NCBI GenBank assembly: GCA_030913385.1
Contig: CP133159.1
Location: forward strand, 1,634,584 to 1,698,583
From: Cytophagaceae bacterium ABcell3
GTDB lineage: Bacteria > Bacteroidota > Bacteroidia > Cytophagales > Cytophagaceae
Reading direction: 5' to 3'
DNA length: 64,000 nt
Both the position numbers and the translations under genes were made by a program. Under the pieces are notes generated by a model, which searched no databases, was not told the origin of the DNA, and worked only from the letters and a program-made list of their open reading frames with translations. Shown one piece after another: positions 1 to 9,707 of this stretch (positions are counted from its first letter, which is position 1; the number at the start of each line of letters is the position of its first letter).

Positions 1-3000
1 ACAGAACCTTATGTTTATATCATTGACGGTACTGAGCAATCAAGCAATACTTTCTCTGACCTATCAGCTGGAACTTATGAAATCCAGGTAAGAGACGAGA
101 ACGGCTGCGAGTTGGAGACTGCGCTTTCTGTAGAAATTACCGAGCCTTCAGAAACTTTAACTGCTTCAACCGAAGAGACAGACGTTAACTGCTTTGGCGG
201 ATCGGACGGAGAGATCACGGTTACTGCGCAAGGCGGAACAGAACCGTACATCTATATCATAGATGGCACTGAGCAATCAAGCAATACTTTCACAGACCTA
301 GCTGCCGGAACCTATGAGATCCAGGTGAGGGACGAGAACGGCTGCGAGTTGGAGACTGCACTTTCTGTCACTATCGGAGAGCCTTCTGAAACGTTGACCG
401 CTTCGACTGAAGAAACAGATGTTAACTGCCACGGCGGAACAGACGGAGAAATCACGGTAACGGCGCAAGGCGGTACTGAGCCATACACCTTTATAATAGA
501 TGGAGCAGAACAGTCAAGCAACACCTTCACGGATCTTGCTGCCGGAACGTATGAAATCCAGGTAAGGGACGAGAACGGTTGCGAGTTGGCAACTGCGATT
601 TCTGTAGAAATCACCGAGCTGTCAGAAACGTTAACCGCTTCGACAGAAGAAACCGACGTTAACTGCTACGGCGGAACTGACGGTGAGATCACGGTAACTG
701 CCCAAGGCGGTACCGAGCCGTACACCTTTATAATAGATGGAGCTGAGCAATCATCAAACACTTTTACTGACTTGTCAGCTGGAGCTTACGAGATCCAGGT
801 AAGGGACGAGAACGGTTGCGAGTTGGAGACGGCACTTTCTGTAGAAATCACAGAGCCATCTGAAACGTTAACCGCTTCGACCGAAGAAACCGACGTTAAC
901 TGCTACGGCGGAACAGACGGTGAGATCACGGTAACGGCCCAAGGCGGAACAGAACCTTATGTTTATATCATTGACGGCACTGAGCAATCAAGCAACATCT
1001 TCACAGACCTATCAGCCGGAACTTATGAAATCCAAGTTAGGGACGAGAACGGTTGTGAGCTGGAGACAGCACTTTCTGTAACTATCGCAGAACCGTCAGA
1101 GGCTTTAACCGCTTCGACCGAAGAAACAGATGTTAACTGCTTCGGCGGAACAGACGGTGAGATCACGGTAACTGCCCAAGGCGGAACAGAACCTTATGTT
1201 TATATCATTGACGGCACTGAGCAATCAAGCAACACCTTCACAGACCTATCAGCCGGAACGTATGAAATCCAAGTTAGGGACGAGAATGGCTGCGAGTTGG
1301 AGACGGCGATTTCTGTCACTATCACCGAGCCTTCCGAGACTTTAACTGCTTCAACCGAAGAAACGGATGTTAACTGCTTTGGCGGAACAGACGGAGAGAT
1401 CACGGTAACCGCACAAGGCGGTACAGAACCATATACCTTCATTATAGACGGAGCAGAACAGTCCAGCAATACTTTCACCGATCTTGCTGCCGGAACCTAC
1501 GAAATCCAGGTAAGGGATGATAACGGTTGCGAGTTGGAGACGGCACTTTCTGTAGAGATCACCGAGCCATCAGAGACGTTGACTGCTTCAACTGAAGAGA
1601 CAGACGTTAACTGCTTTGGAGGATCAGACGGAGAGATCACGGTAACTGCCCAAGGCGGTACCGAGCCATACACCTTTATAATAGATGGTACAGAGCAATC
1701 CAGTAATGTATTTACTGATTTGTCAGCTGGAACCTATGATATCCAGGTGAGGGACGATAACGGATGTGAGTTGGAGACGGCACTTTCTGTAACTATCGCA
1801 GAGCCTTCTGAGACGTTGGCTGCTTCGACAGAAGAAACCGACGTTAACTGCTTCGGCGGAACGGACGGAGAGATCACGGTAACTGCACAAGGTGGCACTG
1901 AGCCATACACCTTTATAATAGATGGTGCTGAGCAGTCAAGCAACACCTTCACAGACTTGTCAGCTGGAACTTATGAGATCCAGGTAAGGGACGATAACGG
2001 TTGTGAGTTGGAGACAGCGCTTTCTGTAACTATCAGCGAACCGTCAGAAACTTTAACTGCTTCAACTGAGGAAACGGATGTAAACTGCTTCGGCGGAACA
2101 GACGGGGAAATCACGGTAACGGCCCAAGGCGGCACTGAGCCTTATGTTTATATAATAGATGGTACTGAGCAGTCAGGCAACACCTTCACAGACTTGTCAG
2201 CTGGAACTTATGAGATCCAGGTGAGGGACGATAACGGTTGTGAGTTGGAGACGGCACTTTCTGTAGAGATCGCCGAGCCATCAGAGACGTTGACCGCTTC
2301 AACTGAAGAGACAGACGTTAACTGCTTTGGAGGATCAGACGGAGAGATCACGGTAACTGCACAAGGTGGTACAGAGCCTTATGTTTATATTATAGACGGC
2401 ACCGAGCAGTCAAGCAACACCTTCGCTGATCTTGCTGCCGGAACTTACGAGGTCCAGGTGAGGGACGAGAATGGCTGCGAGTTGGAAACAGCATTGAGTG
2501 TTGTTATCAGCGAACCGTCAGAAACTTTAACTGCTTCAACTGAGGAAACGGATGTAAACTGCTTCGGCGGAACAGACGGAGAGATCACGGTAACTGCCCA
2601 AGGTGGTACTGAACCATACACCTTTATAATTGACGGCACTGAGCAGTCAAGCAACACCTTCACAGACCTATCAGCCGGAACGTATGAAATCCAAGTTAGG
2701 GACGAGAACGGTTGCGAGTTGGAGACTGCGATTTCTGTAGAGATCACAGAACCTTCTGAAACTTTAACTGCTTCGACTGAGGAAACGGACGTTAACTGTT
2801 ATGGTGGAACAGACGGAGAGATCACGGTAACTGCCCAAGGCGGCACCGAGCCATACACCTATAGCATAGATGGCACTGAGCAGTCAAGCAACACCTTCAC
2901 AGATCTTGCTGCCGGAACCTACGAGATCCAGGTTAGGGACGAGAACGGTTGCGAGTTGGAGACGGCACTTTCTGTAGAAATCACCGAGCCATCAGAGACT

Positions 3001-3945
3001 TTAACTGCTTCGACAGAAGAAACCGACGTGAACTGCTACGGCGGAACAGACGGTGAGATCACGGTAACCGCGCAAGGCGGCACTGAGCCTTATGTTTATA
3101 TCATTGACGGAACAGAGCAGTCCAGCAACACTTTTGTTGACCTAGCTGCCGGAACCTACGAGATTCAGGTTAGGGACGAGAACGGCTGCGAGTTGGCAAC
3201 TGCGATTTCTGTAGAAATCACCGAGCCGTCAGAAACGTTAACTGCTTCGACAGAAGAAACCGACGTGAACTGCTACGGCGGAACAGACGGTGAGATCACG
3301 GTAACCGCGCAAGGCGGCACTGAGCCTTATGTTTATATCATTGACGGAGCAGAACAGTCAAGCAACACCTTCACAGATCTTGCTGCCGGAACTTACGAAA
3401 TCCAGGTAAGGGACGAGAACGGCTGTGAGCTTGCAACAGCACTTTCTGTAGAGATTACCGAGCCTTCAGAAACATTGACTGCTTCGACTGAAGAAACCGA
3501 CGTTAACTGCTTTGGCGGAACAGACGGTGAGATCACGGTGACCGCACAAGGTGGTACTGAACCTTATGTTTATATCATTGACGGCACTGAGCAATCAAGC
3601 AACATCTTCACAGACCTATCAGCCGGAACTTATGAAATCCAAGTTAGGGACGAGAACGGTTGCGAGTTGGAGACGGCACTTTCTGTAGAAATTACCGAGC
3701 CTTCCGAAACATTGACTGCTTCGACTGAAGAAACCGGCGTTAACTGCTTTGGCGGAACAGACGGAGAGATCACGGTAACCGCGCAAGGCGGAACAGAACC
3801 TTATGTTTATATCATTGACGGTACTGAGCAATCAAGCAATACTTTCTCTGACCTATCAGCTGGAACTTATGAAATCCAGGTAAGAGACGAGAACGGCTGC
3901 GAGTTGGAGACTGCGCTTTCTGTAGAAATTACCGAGCCTTCTGAG
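1..3945 (+). repeat. 237-bp in-frame tandem repeat array
   Basis: The motif encoding VNC recurs at 184, 421, 658 and so on to 3739 with an exact 237-bp period: 16 complete units plus a partial unit at the window start. Units differ at a few positions that occur in mixed combinations: F/Y/H before GG, T/S before DGE, and TFIIDGA, VYIIDGT or TYSIDGT. The two repeats after 3945 keep the fold signature but have diverged strongly in DNA sequence. Confidence 0.95.
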
Positions 3946-5181
3946 ACCTTGGCTGCTTCTGCTACTGCTAATGATATTACATGTTATGGGTACAATGATG
4001 GTAGTATTACAGTAAATGCACAAGGCGGTACAGAACCGTATATTTATACATTAAATGGTGTTGACCAGTCATCTAATGTCTTTGACAATCTCGGTGCTGG
4101 CACGTATTCCATAGATGTTATGGATGCCAATGGCTGTGTGGTCACTGATGCTGCTTCTGCTAGTATTTCCGCACCTACTGAACCTTTGACAGCTAGTGTT
4201 CACCATAGTGAGATGAGTTGTAATGGTGGAGATGATGGCTTTATTAGGGTAAATGCTTCGGGAGGCGTGTCGCCTTACCAGTACAATTTTGAGGGACAAG
4301 GTTTTGGTAGTACATCTATGTGGAACAACTTATCTTCTGGCACGTATACGGTACAAGTTATGGATGCCAATGGTTGCGTGCATGAGGAGGTTATAGAAAT
4401 GGATCTTCAGGTGTATCCTCAAACTGTTGCAGGGAATTTGGTTGGCAATGGGCCTGTGTGTTACAATGAACCTGCCGAAGAACTTCAATTGGTTAATTAC
4501 ATTGGTACGGTTGTAAGATGGGAAATTTCATTTAGCCCTTATACGAACTGGCGGACTGTACAGGAAGGCGGTACTAGTTTACAGCCAGGTGCGTTGACCC
4601 AAAATGTTCGTTATCGTGTGCTGGTACAGAGCGGTTCTTGTAACCATGAATATACCGAACCTGTGGAATATGTCGTTAACCCTGCGCCTAATGCCTATGC
4701 CGGTGAAGATACTCTTATTTATGAAGGGGATGCTGCCCAGCTTCAGGCGTCAGGAGGGGTAAGTTACTTGTGGGATCAAGATGCTTCCTTGGATGAATTG
4801 AACATTGCCAATCCTGTAGCACGTCCTTTGGAAACCACGACCTATTTTGTGGAAGTTACCAATGAGCATGGTTGTACTGCTGTTGCAGATGTTACTGTCA
4901 ATGTATCGGGACGTCCAAAGCCATTTATCCCTAACACATTCTCTCCTAACAATGATGGAATGAACGATGAATGGATGATAGATAACATTGAGGAATATCC
5001 TAACACGACAGTGGAAATTTACAATAGGTGGGGAATATTGCTGGTCAGATGGGATAAGGACTTTACCTCTTGGGACGGTAGGGTAAACGGTAGGGAAATG
5101 CCTGTCGGTACTTATTTCTACGTAATTGATTTTTCTGAAGACATGGAACCTGTAGCTGGTTCTGTAAGCATAATCCGATAA
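1..5181 (+). CDS. SprB-like giant repeat adhesin, 3' part (5' end outside window)
   Basis: The frame is open from base 1 to the TAA at 5179-5181, so this is the C-terminal ~1,726 residues of a larger protein. Most of it is a tandem array of 79-residue SprB-type repeats, each with a Cys in DVNC and another in ENGC. Two diverged repeats follow (around bases 3960-4400), then a region rich in beta strands with a PKD/Ig-like look. The end (about 4910-5181) carries FIPNTFSPNNDGMND and a WDGRVNGREMPVGTYFY stretch, the signature of the gliding-motility-associated C-terminal domain that acts as a type IX secretion signal. The protein is therefore expected to be exported by T9SS and displayed as a filamentous adhesin. 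It is six bases upstream of the porP/sprF gene, and SprF-family proteins are usually needed for export of the adjacent SprB. The full length and the N-terminus are unknown. An adhesin role is inferred from the family. Confidence 0.9.
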   Translation, partial: TEPYVYIIDGTEQSSNTFSDLSAGTYEIQVRDENGCELETALSVEITEPSETLTASTEETDVNCFGGSDGEITVTAQGGTEPYIYIIDGTEQSSNTFTDLAAGTYEIQVRDENGCELETALSVTIGEPSETLTASTEETDVNCHGGTDGEITVTAQGGTEPYTFIIDGAEQSSNTFTDLAAGTYEIQVRDENGCELATAISVEITELSETLTASTEETDVNCYGGTDGEITVTAQGGTEPYTFIIDGAEQSSNTFTDLSAGAYEIQVRDENGCELETALSVEITEPSETLTASTEETDVNCYGGTDGEITVTAQGGTEPYVYIIDGTEQSSNIFTDLSAGTYEIQVRDENGCELETALSVTIAEPSEALTASTEETDVNCFGGTDGEITVTAQGGTEPYVYIIDGTEQSSNTFTDLSAGTYEIQVRDENGCELETAISVTITEPSETLTASTEETDVNCFGGTDGEITVTAQGGTEPYTFIIDGAEQSSNTFTDLAAGTYEIQVRDDNGCELETALSVEITEPSETLTASTEETDVNCFGGSDGEITVTAQGGTEPYTFIIDGTEQSSNVFTDLSAGTYDIQVRDDNGCELETALSVTIAEPSETLAASTEETDVNCFGGTDGEITVTAQGGTEPYTFIIDGAEQSSNTFTDLSAGTYEIQVRDDNGCELETALSVTISEPSETLTASTEETDVNCFGGTDGEITVTAQGGTEPYVYIIDGTEQSGNTFTDLSAGTYEIQVRDDNGCELETALSVEIAEPSETLTASTEETDVNCFGGSDGEITVTAQGGTEPYVYIIDGTEQSSNTFADLAAGTYEVQVRDENGCELETALSVVISEPSETLTASTEETDVNCFGGTDGEITVTAQGGTEPYTFIIDGTEQSSNTFTDLSAGTYEIQVRDENGCELETAISVEITEPSETLTASTEETDVNCYGGTDGEITVTAQGGTEPYTYSIDGTEQSSNTFTDLAAGTYEIQVRDENGCELETALSVEITEPSETLTASTEETDVNCYGGTDGEITVTAQGGTEPYVYIIDGTEQSSNTFVDLAAGTYEIQVRDENGCELATAISVEITEPSETLTASTEETDVNCYGGTDGEITVTAQGGTEPYVYIIDGAEQSSNTFTDLAAGTYEIQVRDENGCELATALSVEITEPSETLTASTEETDVNCFGGTDGEITVTAQGGTEPYVYIIDGTEQSSNIFTDLSAGTYEIQVRDENGCELETALSVEITEPSETLTASTEETGVNCFGGTDGEITVTAQGGTEPYVYIIDGTEQSSNTFSDLSAGTYEIQVRDENGCELETALSVEITEPSETLAASATANDITCYGYNDGSITVNAQGGTEPYIYTLNGVDQSSNVFDNLGAGTYSIDVMDANGCVVTDAASASISAPTEPLTASVHHSEMSCNGGDDGFIRVNASGGVSPYQYNFEGQGFGSTSMWNNLSSGTYTVQVMDANGCVHEEVIEMDLQVYPQTVAGNLVGNGPVCYNEPAEELQLVNYIGTVVRWEISFSPYTNWRTVQEGGTSLQPGALTQNVRYRVLVQSGSCNHEYTEPVEYVVNPAPNAYAGEDTLIYEGDAAQLQASGGVSYLWDQDASLDELNIANPVARPLETTTYFVEVTNEHGCTAVADVTVNVSGRPKPFIPNTFSPNNDGMNDEWMIDNIEEYPNTTVEIYNRWGILLVRWDKDFTSWDGRVNGREMPVGTYFYVIDFSEDMEPVAGSVSIIR

Positions 5182-5186
5182 GTTTT

Positions 5187-6260
5187 ATGAAAAGATATAT
5201 AACACTTTTAATAATATTTTTCACAGGTGGCTATGTTTATGGCCAACAGGTTCCTCAGTATTCGCAGTATATCTGGAACAGTTATCTTATCAACCCAGCT
5301 ATAGGTGGAGCCGAAAAATACTTGGATTTCCGTGCTGGTTACCGAAACCAGTGGGTAGGTTTGGAAGGCGCCCCCCGGACTTTTACATTTACGATGAATG
5401 GCCAAGTAGGCAAGAAGCTGATCAATAGAGAGGATACCGATGTTGTGAACCGGCAACGCGGGCCTAAGGACAGAAAGCCTGTCAGCAAAGTGGGCAAGTT
5501 GATGGGCTTTAAGAAAAGGAAATACCCTACTTCCCCTGGAAGTTACCGGGTACGTCCGCACCATGGTGTAGGGGTGCAGTTGATGAGTGACTGGATTGGT
5601 CCTTTTTCTACTTTAGGTGTTTATGGCTCTTATGCTTACCATATTCCTATTACCAAAGAAATATATGCTTCTGCTGGAGCATTTGTAGGTATTAAGCAGT
5701 ACAATGTCTCGGTTAACAGGATGACCTTTACTGTTCCTGGCGACAATGCTTTGGGAAACTTGGGTGATTTGCGCGGGTTGGCTCCTGACGGAATGTTGGG
5801 GTTAATGGTGTATGCTCCTAAATTTTATGTAGGTATGTCGGTTAATCAAATTTTTAGTAACGAGCTTTCTTTCAGGACTGAATTGGAGCAGATTACAGGG
5901 CAAGCTCATTTGACACCACATATGTTTGGTATGGCAGGTTATAGGATCAAGTTGACAGACGAGATCGCAGTGGTCCCTTCCACCATGGTCAGGTATTTGC
6001 ACGGTACAATGCCGGCTGTTGACTTGACCATGAAGTTTAACTACATGGATATTTTATGGGCAGGGGGCTCTTTGAGAGCTGGCGATGCTATGGTTTTCTT
6101 GTTAGGCTTTTCTTATAATAATAAGATTGACTTTATGTATTCATATGACCATACAACTTCGGGTCTTCGCAGGCATAATAGTGGTACGCATGAAGTAGTG
6201 GTGGGCTTCCGTATGGTCAATAAACCGACTACCGGATGTAAACCAAGTTATGTGTGGTAG
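5187..6260 (+). CDS. PorP/SprF family type IX secretion membrane protein
   Basis: A signal peptide (residues 1-19, ending GYVYG before QQVPQYSQY) is followed by the family hallmark QYSQYIWNSYLINPAIGGAE and RNQWVGLEGAPRTFTF. The remainder alternates as expected for an outer-membrane beta barrel, and 357 residues is a usual length. PorP/SprF proteins sit in the outer membrane and assist secretion or anchoring of a T9SS cargo encoded next door, here the repeat adhesin ending at 5181. The five-base gap implies co-transcription. An odd feature is a strongly basic segment at about residues 73-125 (KKLINRED, RGPKDRKPVSK, FKKRKYP) between the first strands, longer than in the family members I know. 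The family call is secure; the specific partner is inferred from position. Confidence 0.92.
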   Translation: MKRYITLLIIFFTGGYVYGQQVPQYSQYIWNSYLINPAIGGAEKYLDFRAGYRNQWVGLEGAPRTFTFTMNGQVGKKLINREDTDVVNRQRGPKDRKPVSKVGKLMGFKKRKYPTSPGSYRVRPHHGVGVQLMSDWIGPFSTLGVYGSYAYHIPITKEIYASAGAFVGIKQYNVSVNRMTFTVPGDNALGNLGDLRGLAPDGMLGLMVYAPKFYVGMSVNQIFSNELSFRTELEQITGQAHLTPHMFGMAGYRIKLTDEIAVVPSTMVRYLHGTMPAVDLTMKFNYMDILWAGGSLRAGDAMVFLLGFSYNNKIDFMYSYDHTTSGLRRHNSGTHEVVVGFRMVNKPTTGCKPSYVW

Positions 6261-6756
6261 AGTATTTGCAAAGGGAAGTTGTTTTAGCTTCTCTTTACCT
6301 TGATTTGATTGCGCAACATGATTTCGTAGATGTAGGGTAGCGGGAGAGGTGTATGTTTATTACCTAGGGCCTGCTGAAAAAGTCACAAGTGTGGTTAGTC
6401 ACAAGCATGCTTGGCGGCTATACTACGTCTGGCCTACATGAAGGCGTATTTGAATATTTCGAATGTATGGCCATAAAGTTGATTGTGCGTTTGTGGCCAG
6501 TCCCAAAAAAAGGATTGGATTAAAAACTTCTCGATTATTTAAAATAAGAAATAACCGAGCCCCCTTGTACCTATACCTTATAATAGTTTATACAATATAA
6601 ACAGATCAATATTTTGGACATTTTTTAGTATTGCACTTATGAAATGTAGGCGGTTGCTGTTAGTTGATTATTTCAGGTTTTATAAGCTTTTAATGTTCTT
6701 TATCAACTGAATAATCCTTTCGCAGGTCAATTTGGTTTCGGGAAGTGCTTGTGAGC
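6261..6756. other. Non-coding gap between convergent genes
   Basis: About 500 bases with no convincing gene. Just after the porP/sprF stop is a weak hairpin (arms near 6270-6278 and 6288-6296, AAAGGGAAG against CTTCTCTTT) without a proper T tract, possibly the terminator of the adhesin operon. A stretch at about 6369-6386 (GCCTGCTGAAAAAGTCAC) resembles the ends of some insertion sequences, but I find no partner end or transposase remnant. Confidence 0.5.
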
Positions 6757-8322
6757 CTAGAACTTGTAGTGGTATAAAAATGATTTTTTGCCTAAGACGC
6801 CTTTTTTTCCTGCTATAATAAATTGTTTGTCATTCCAGACGGTATAATTTCTAACAAAAGTTAGCTTGTCTTCATTCTCTAGTTGAATGTCTTTTAACTT
6901 ATTTCCGTTATATTCATCATATTCTATGTAATTGATCAGGTTGAAGTTCATATTGTCCTTTTCAGAAGAACCGTAAATAATTCTTATTTTACCTTCTTCC
7001 GTATTGTCAAGATTGAATGAAGTCGTATTGAGTCCAGAACTTACATCTGCTAATTGTGATTTAAGGTAAACATTCTCCCAAAGTACATCATCTTTCATGT
7101 TAAAGGAAAACATGAGAATTGCTTCTGTATTAACTTTTCCTTGTTTCTCCACCCATTGGTCTGGATCGTTTGTGGCATTGATCTGGTAGGCAAAGTCCAT
7201 ACTTAATATTTCTCTTTTTTCTAAAACAAGTATAATCTTTTCATACTCATTGATTATGAAATCAGTAATATGGTAGTTTTCCCAGCTTTCTTTCCCTTTT
7301 AGGTTGTTCTTTGAGTCTCTTAAGGCGTTTAAGGTTTGCTTTAGGCCCGTTGAGATTTCATGATAATGTATTTTTTCTACCAGATGCTCCTTAAAATCAA
7401 ACTTGGAGTACATTATTCCGGCCAGTCGGTTGTTTTTAAGGTTGGTGTTAGCTACATAGATTATATCGTCTGAAAAAACTTTTAAGACCAAATTTTCTCT
7501 GTGAGTGCTGGCTGTCTTAATGTCAAGGAGTTTGCCTTCTTTTGAGGGAATATCATATTTGATTAGGACAATTCTTCCAGCCCTATCAGCATTTAAAATA
7601 TATACCTCTCCTTTATTATTAATATATAGCCCATAATTGGTGAAATTATTGTCTATTGGAATAGAAGCGGTATGAACAACATTTAACTTCCTGTCAAATA
7701 CTACTGCATCTGCCAATAGTTTATTCTGCCCATAGTCATATATGTAGGACATGATCAGGTTACTGTCAGGAGAATAGACTAATTGGTATTGATATTGGAA
7801 ATGAGGGACAAAGTCTGACTTTAAGCAGGAAGATATGCTGTTTTCAAAGCTTTCTTTCACCTTTCCTTTGGTCAAACCTCCTGTAAAAGGAGCTATTTCT
7901 TTTTCCTGGATTGTTTTTTCCCACTTCTTTTCTCCAGTTGATATGTCAAACCCGTAAGCGATTAAGTGGCTGGTCTTTTTAGAAGTATTATGGTTGACGG
8001 AAAACAAGATTATATCTTCTCCATTGAAAAATAACTCTTTGTAATCTTCATTTGCGCTTGCTGTTAAAGGTTCTGAAAAAACAGTTTCAAGCTCTTGGTT
8101 ATACTTTTCAAGTACAAAGCGGGAGTTTCCTGATAAGTTTCCCTTCGTTTTAGCTAGTATAACAAATTCATTTTTATTAATTTTTACCATCTCCACTCTT
8201 TTATCTGTTTCGATAAAAGGAGATGAAAGAGAAAATTGGGCTGTGTTTTTTAACACTTGAGCATTTGCATTACCAAGTATAAGAATAATAGCCGATATGA
8301 AAAAAAGTGAGGTTTTAGCCAC
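6757..8322 (-). CDS. Exported protein of unknown function, 521 aa
   Basis: I do not recognise a named family. The N-terminus (MAKTSLFFISAIILILGNANAQ) is a clear signal peptide with a cleavage site after NANA, so the product is periplasmic, outer-membrane associated or secreted. The mature part is rich in short beta strands spaced like propeller blades: repeated phrases of the type NEFVILAKTKG, DIILFSVNHN, NLIMSYIYDYG and KIILVLEKRE, with polar turns between. There is no Cys lipobox and no T9SS sorting domain at the C-terminus (it ends KSFLYHYKF). It stands alone on the minus strand, convergent with porP/sprF and 125 bases downstream of bioA. A beta-propeller fold is my inference. Confidence 0.75.
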   Translation of the reverse strand: MAKTSLFFISAIILILGNANAQVLKNTAQFSLSSPFIETDKRVEMVKINKNEFVILAKTKGNLSGNSRFVLEKYNQELETVFSEPLTASANEDYKELFFNGEDIILFSVNHNTSKKTSHLIAYGFDISTGEKKWEKTIQEKEIAPFTGGLTKGKVKESFENSISSCLKSDFVPHFQYQYQLVYSPDSNLIMSYIYDYGQNKLLADAVVFDRKLNVVHTASIPIDNNFTNYGLYINNKGEVYILNADRAGRIVLIKYDIPSKEGKLLDIKTASTHRENLVLKVFSDDIIYVANTNLKNNRLAGIMYSKFDFKEHLVEKIHYHEISTGLKQTLNALRDSKNNLKGKESWENYHITDFIINEYEKIILVLEKREILSMDFAYQINATNDPDQWVEKQGKVNTEAILMFSFNMKDDVLWENVYLKSQLADVSSGLNTTSFNLDNTEEGKIRIIYGSSEKDNMNFNLINYIEYDEYNGNKLKDIQLENEDKLTFVRNYTVWNDKQFIIAGKKGVLGKKSFLYHYKF

Positions 8323-8447
8323 GTTTGCCCTTTTTTAACTTTAAAGAAATATACGAAATATGGGTATAAATATTATTATACAACCTTTATAATCTGTTTC
8401 AGATACGGTAAAATTATTGGTTGTGTTATATGTTTATACCCAAAAAA

Positions 8448-9707
8448 TCATAATTGTTCTAATAGTTCACTTATTTTTGAATAAATGTACTTTATTTCAT
8501 GTGCTTCTATGACATAAGGAGGCAGAAGGTATATAGTATTCCCTAGTGGCCTCAATAAAATGTCATTATTAATAAAGAAGTCATACATGTAGTCTCTAAT
8601 ATTGTTAAAGTATCCAGGCTCATTATTTGTTTTAATTTCTATAGACAGAATTGTGCCAAGGCTTTTAATGTGAGCTATTTTAGGGTGATGCTCTAAAGAT
8701 TTCATAAATGCCTTATGCATTTCAGAAATCATGTTTATTTGGCTTAGCGTTTCTGGAGCTTTTAGTATTTCCATACTTGCATTGGCTGCGGCACAGGCAA
8801 GGGGATTTCCTGTGTAGGAATGTCCGTGGAAAAACATATTTTCCCTACTGCTGCTCAAGAAGGCTTGTTCTATTTTTGCATTGCAAGCCGTTGCCCCCAG
8901 TGGAATAAAGCCCCCGGTTATTCCTTTTGACATGCAAATTATATCTGGTGGGGTAGCGCAATATTCAGAAGCAAATAACTTTCCGGTACGTCCAAATCCT
9001 GTCATTACCTCATCTGCTATACAAATAATGTCATTGCTTTTGGCAATCTGGATAAGCTGTTCAAGGAGCTCTTTGGGATAAATCTTCATTCCGGCAGTGC
9101 CTTGGACTAAAGGCTCGTATAAGAAAGCTGCGACATCTTTGCCTTGGGCAATTTTTTCAAATGATTCTATAGGGTTTTCTAAAGAAACAAACTCCACGTT
9201 GAATAACCAATGGTCAAAAGGGCGGGTAAATGTACTTCTGGAACCTGTGGACATGGCTCCAAAAGTATCGCCATGGTAAGCACCTTCTAATGCTACTATG
9301 GTGCGTTTCTCCTTTTTCTGGTTGTACCAATATTGCATGGCCATTTTTAAGGCAGCCTCTACTGCTGTGCTTCCATTGTCCGAATAAAATATCCGTCTTT
9401 GCTGGCCCGGCAGTATTTCAATCAAGCTTTTGGCAAGCTTAATGGCTGGTTCATGGGTAAAGCCTGCAAATATTACTTGCTCAAGTTCCATGGCTTGTTT
9501 GTAAATGGCTTCTGCAATTTTTTTATTGGCATGACCATGGATATTTACCCACCATGACGAAACTGCGTCCAATATCTTTTTTCCGTCGGCAGTGTATAAG
9601 TAAACACCTTCTGCTGACTTTACTAAAAATGGTGGTTTGTCTTCCAGCAAAGGAGTGAAAGGATGCCAAATATGCTCTGTGTCGATATGTTGAAGTTCTT
9701 TACTCAT
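8448..9707 (-). CDS. bioA: Adenosylmethionine-8-amino-7-oxononanoate aminotransferase
   Basis: BioA transfers the amino group of S-adenosylmethionine to 8-amino-7-oxononanoate to give 7,8-diaminononanoate, in the cytoplasm. Class III aminotransferase features are present: HIWHPFTP near the N-terminus, SSWWVNIHGHAN, EGAYHGDTFGAMS, the PLP-binding ADEVMTGFGRTG with Asp232, and the Schiff-base Lys261 in MSKGITGG. I chose the ATG at 9705-9707, giving 419 residues (MSKELQHIDT). The same frame runs four codons further to a TTG, but the ATG matches family N-termini. The start overlaps the end of bioD by eight bases, so the two are translationally coupled. It is last in the bioF-bioD-bioA operon. Confidence 0.95.
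   Translation of the reverse strand: MSKELQHIDTEHIWHPFTPLLEDKPPFLVKSAEGVYLYTADGKKILDAVSSWWVNIHGHANKKIAEAIYKQAMELEQVIFAGFTHEPAIKLAKSLIEILPGQQRRIFYSDNGSTAVEAALKMAMQYWYNQKKEKRTIVALEGAYHGDTFGAMSTGSRSTFTRPFDHWLFNVEFVSLENPIESFEKIAQGKDVAAFLYEPLVQGTAGMKIYPKELLEQLIQIAKSNDIICIADEVMTGFGRTGKLFASEYCATPPDIICMSKGITGGFIPLGATACNAKIEQAFLSSSRENMFFHGHSYTGNPLACAAANASMEILKAPETLSQINMISEMHKAFMKSLEHHPKIAHIKSLGTILSIEIKTNNEPGYFNNIRDYMYDFFINNDILLRPLGNTIYLLPPYVIEAHEIKYIYSKISELLEQL

Noticed and set aside
312-2747. Series of open frames on the minus strand across the adhesin repeats
   Set aside because: They repeat with the 237-base period and only mirror the coding strand; no start or domain of their own.
1-3945. CRISPR-like periodic repeats
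   Set aside because: The period is an in-frame 79-codon protein repeat without unique spacers.
6369-6386. Sequence resembling an insertion sequence end
   Set aside because: No second end, target duplication or transposase remnant nearby.
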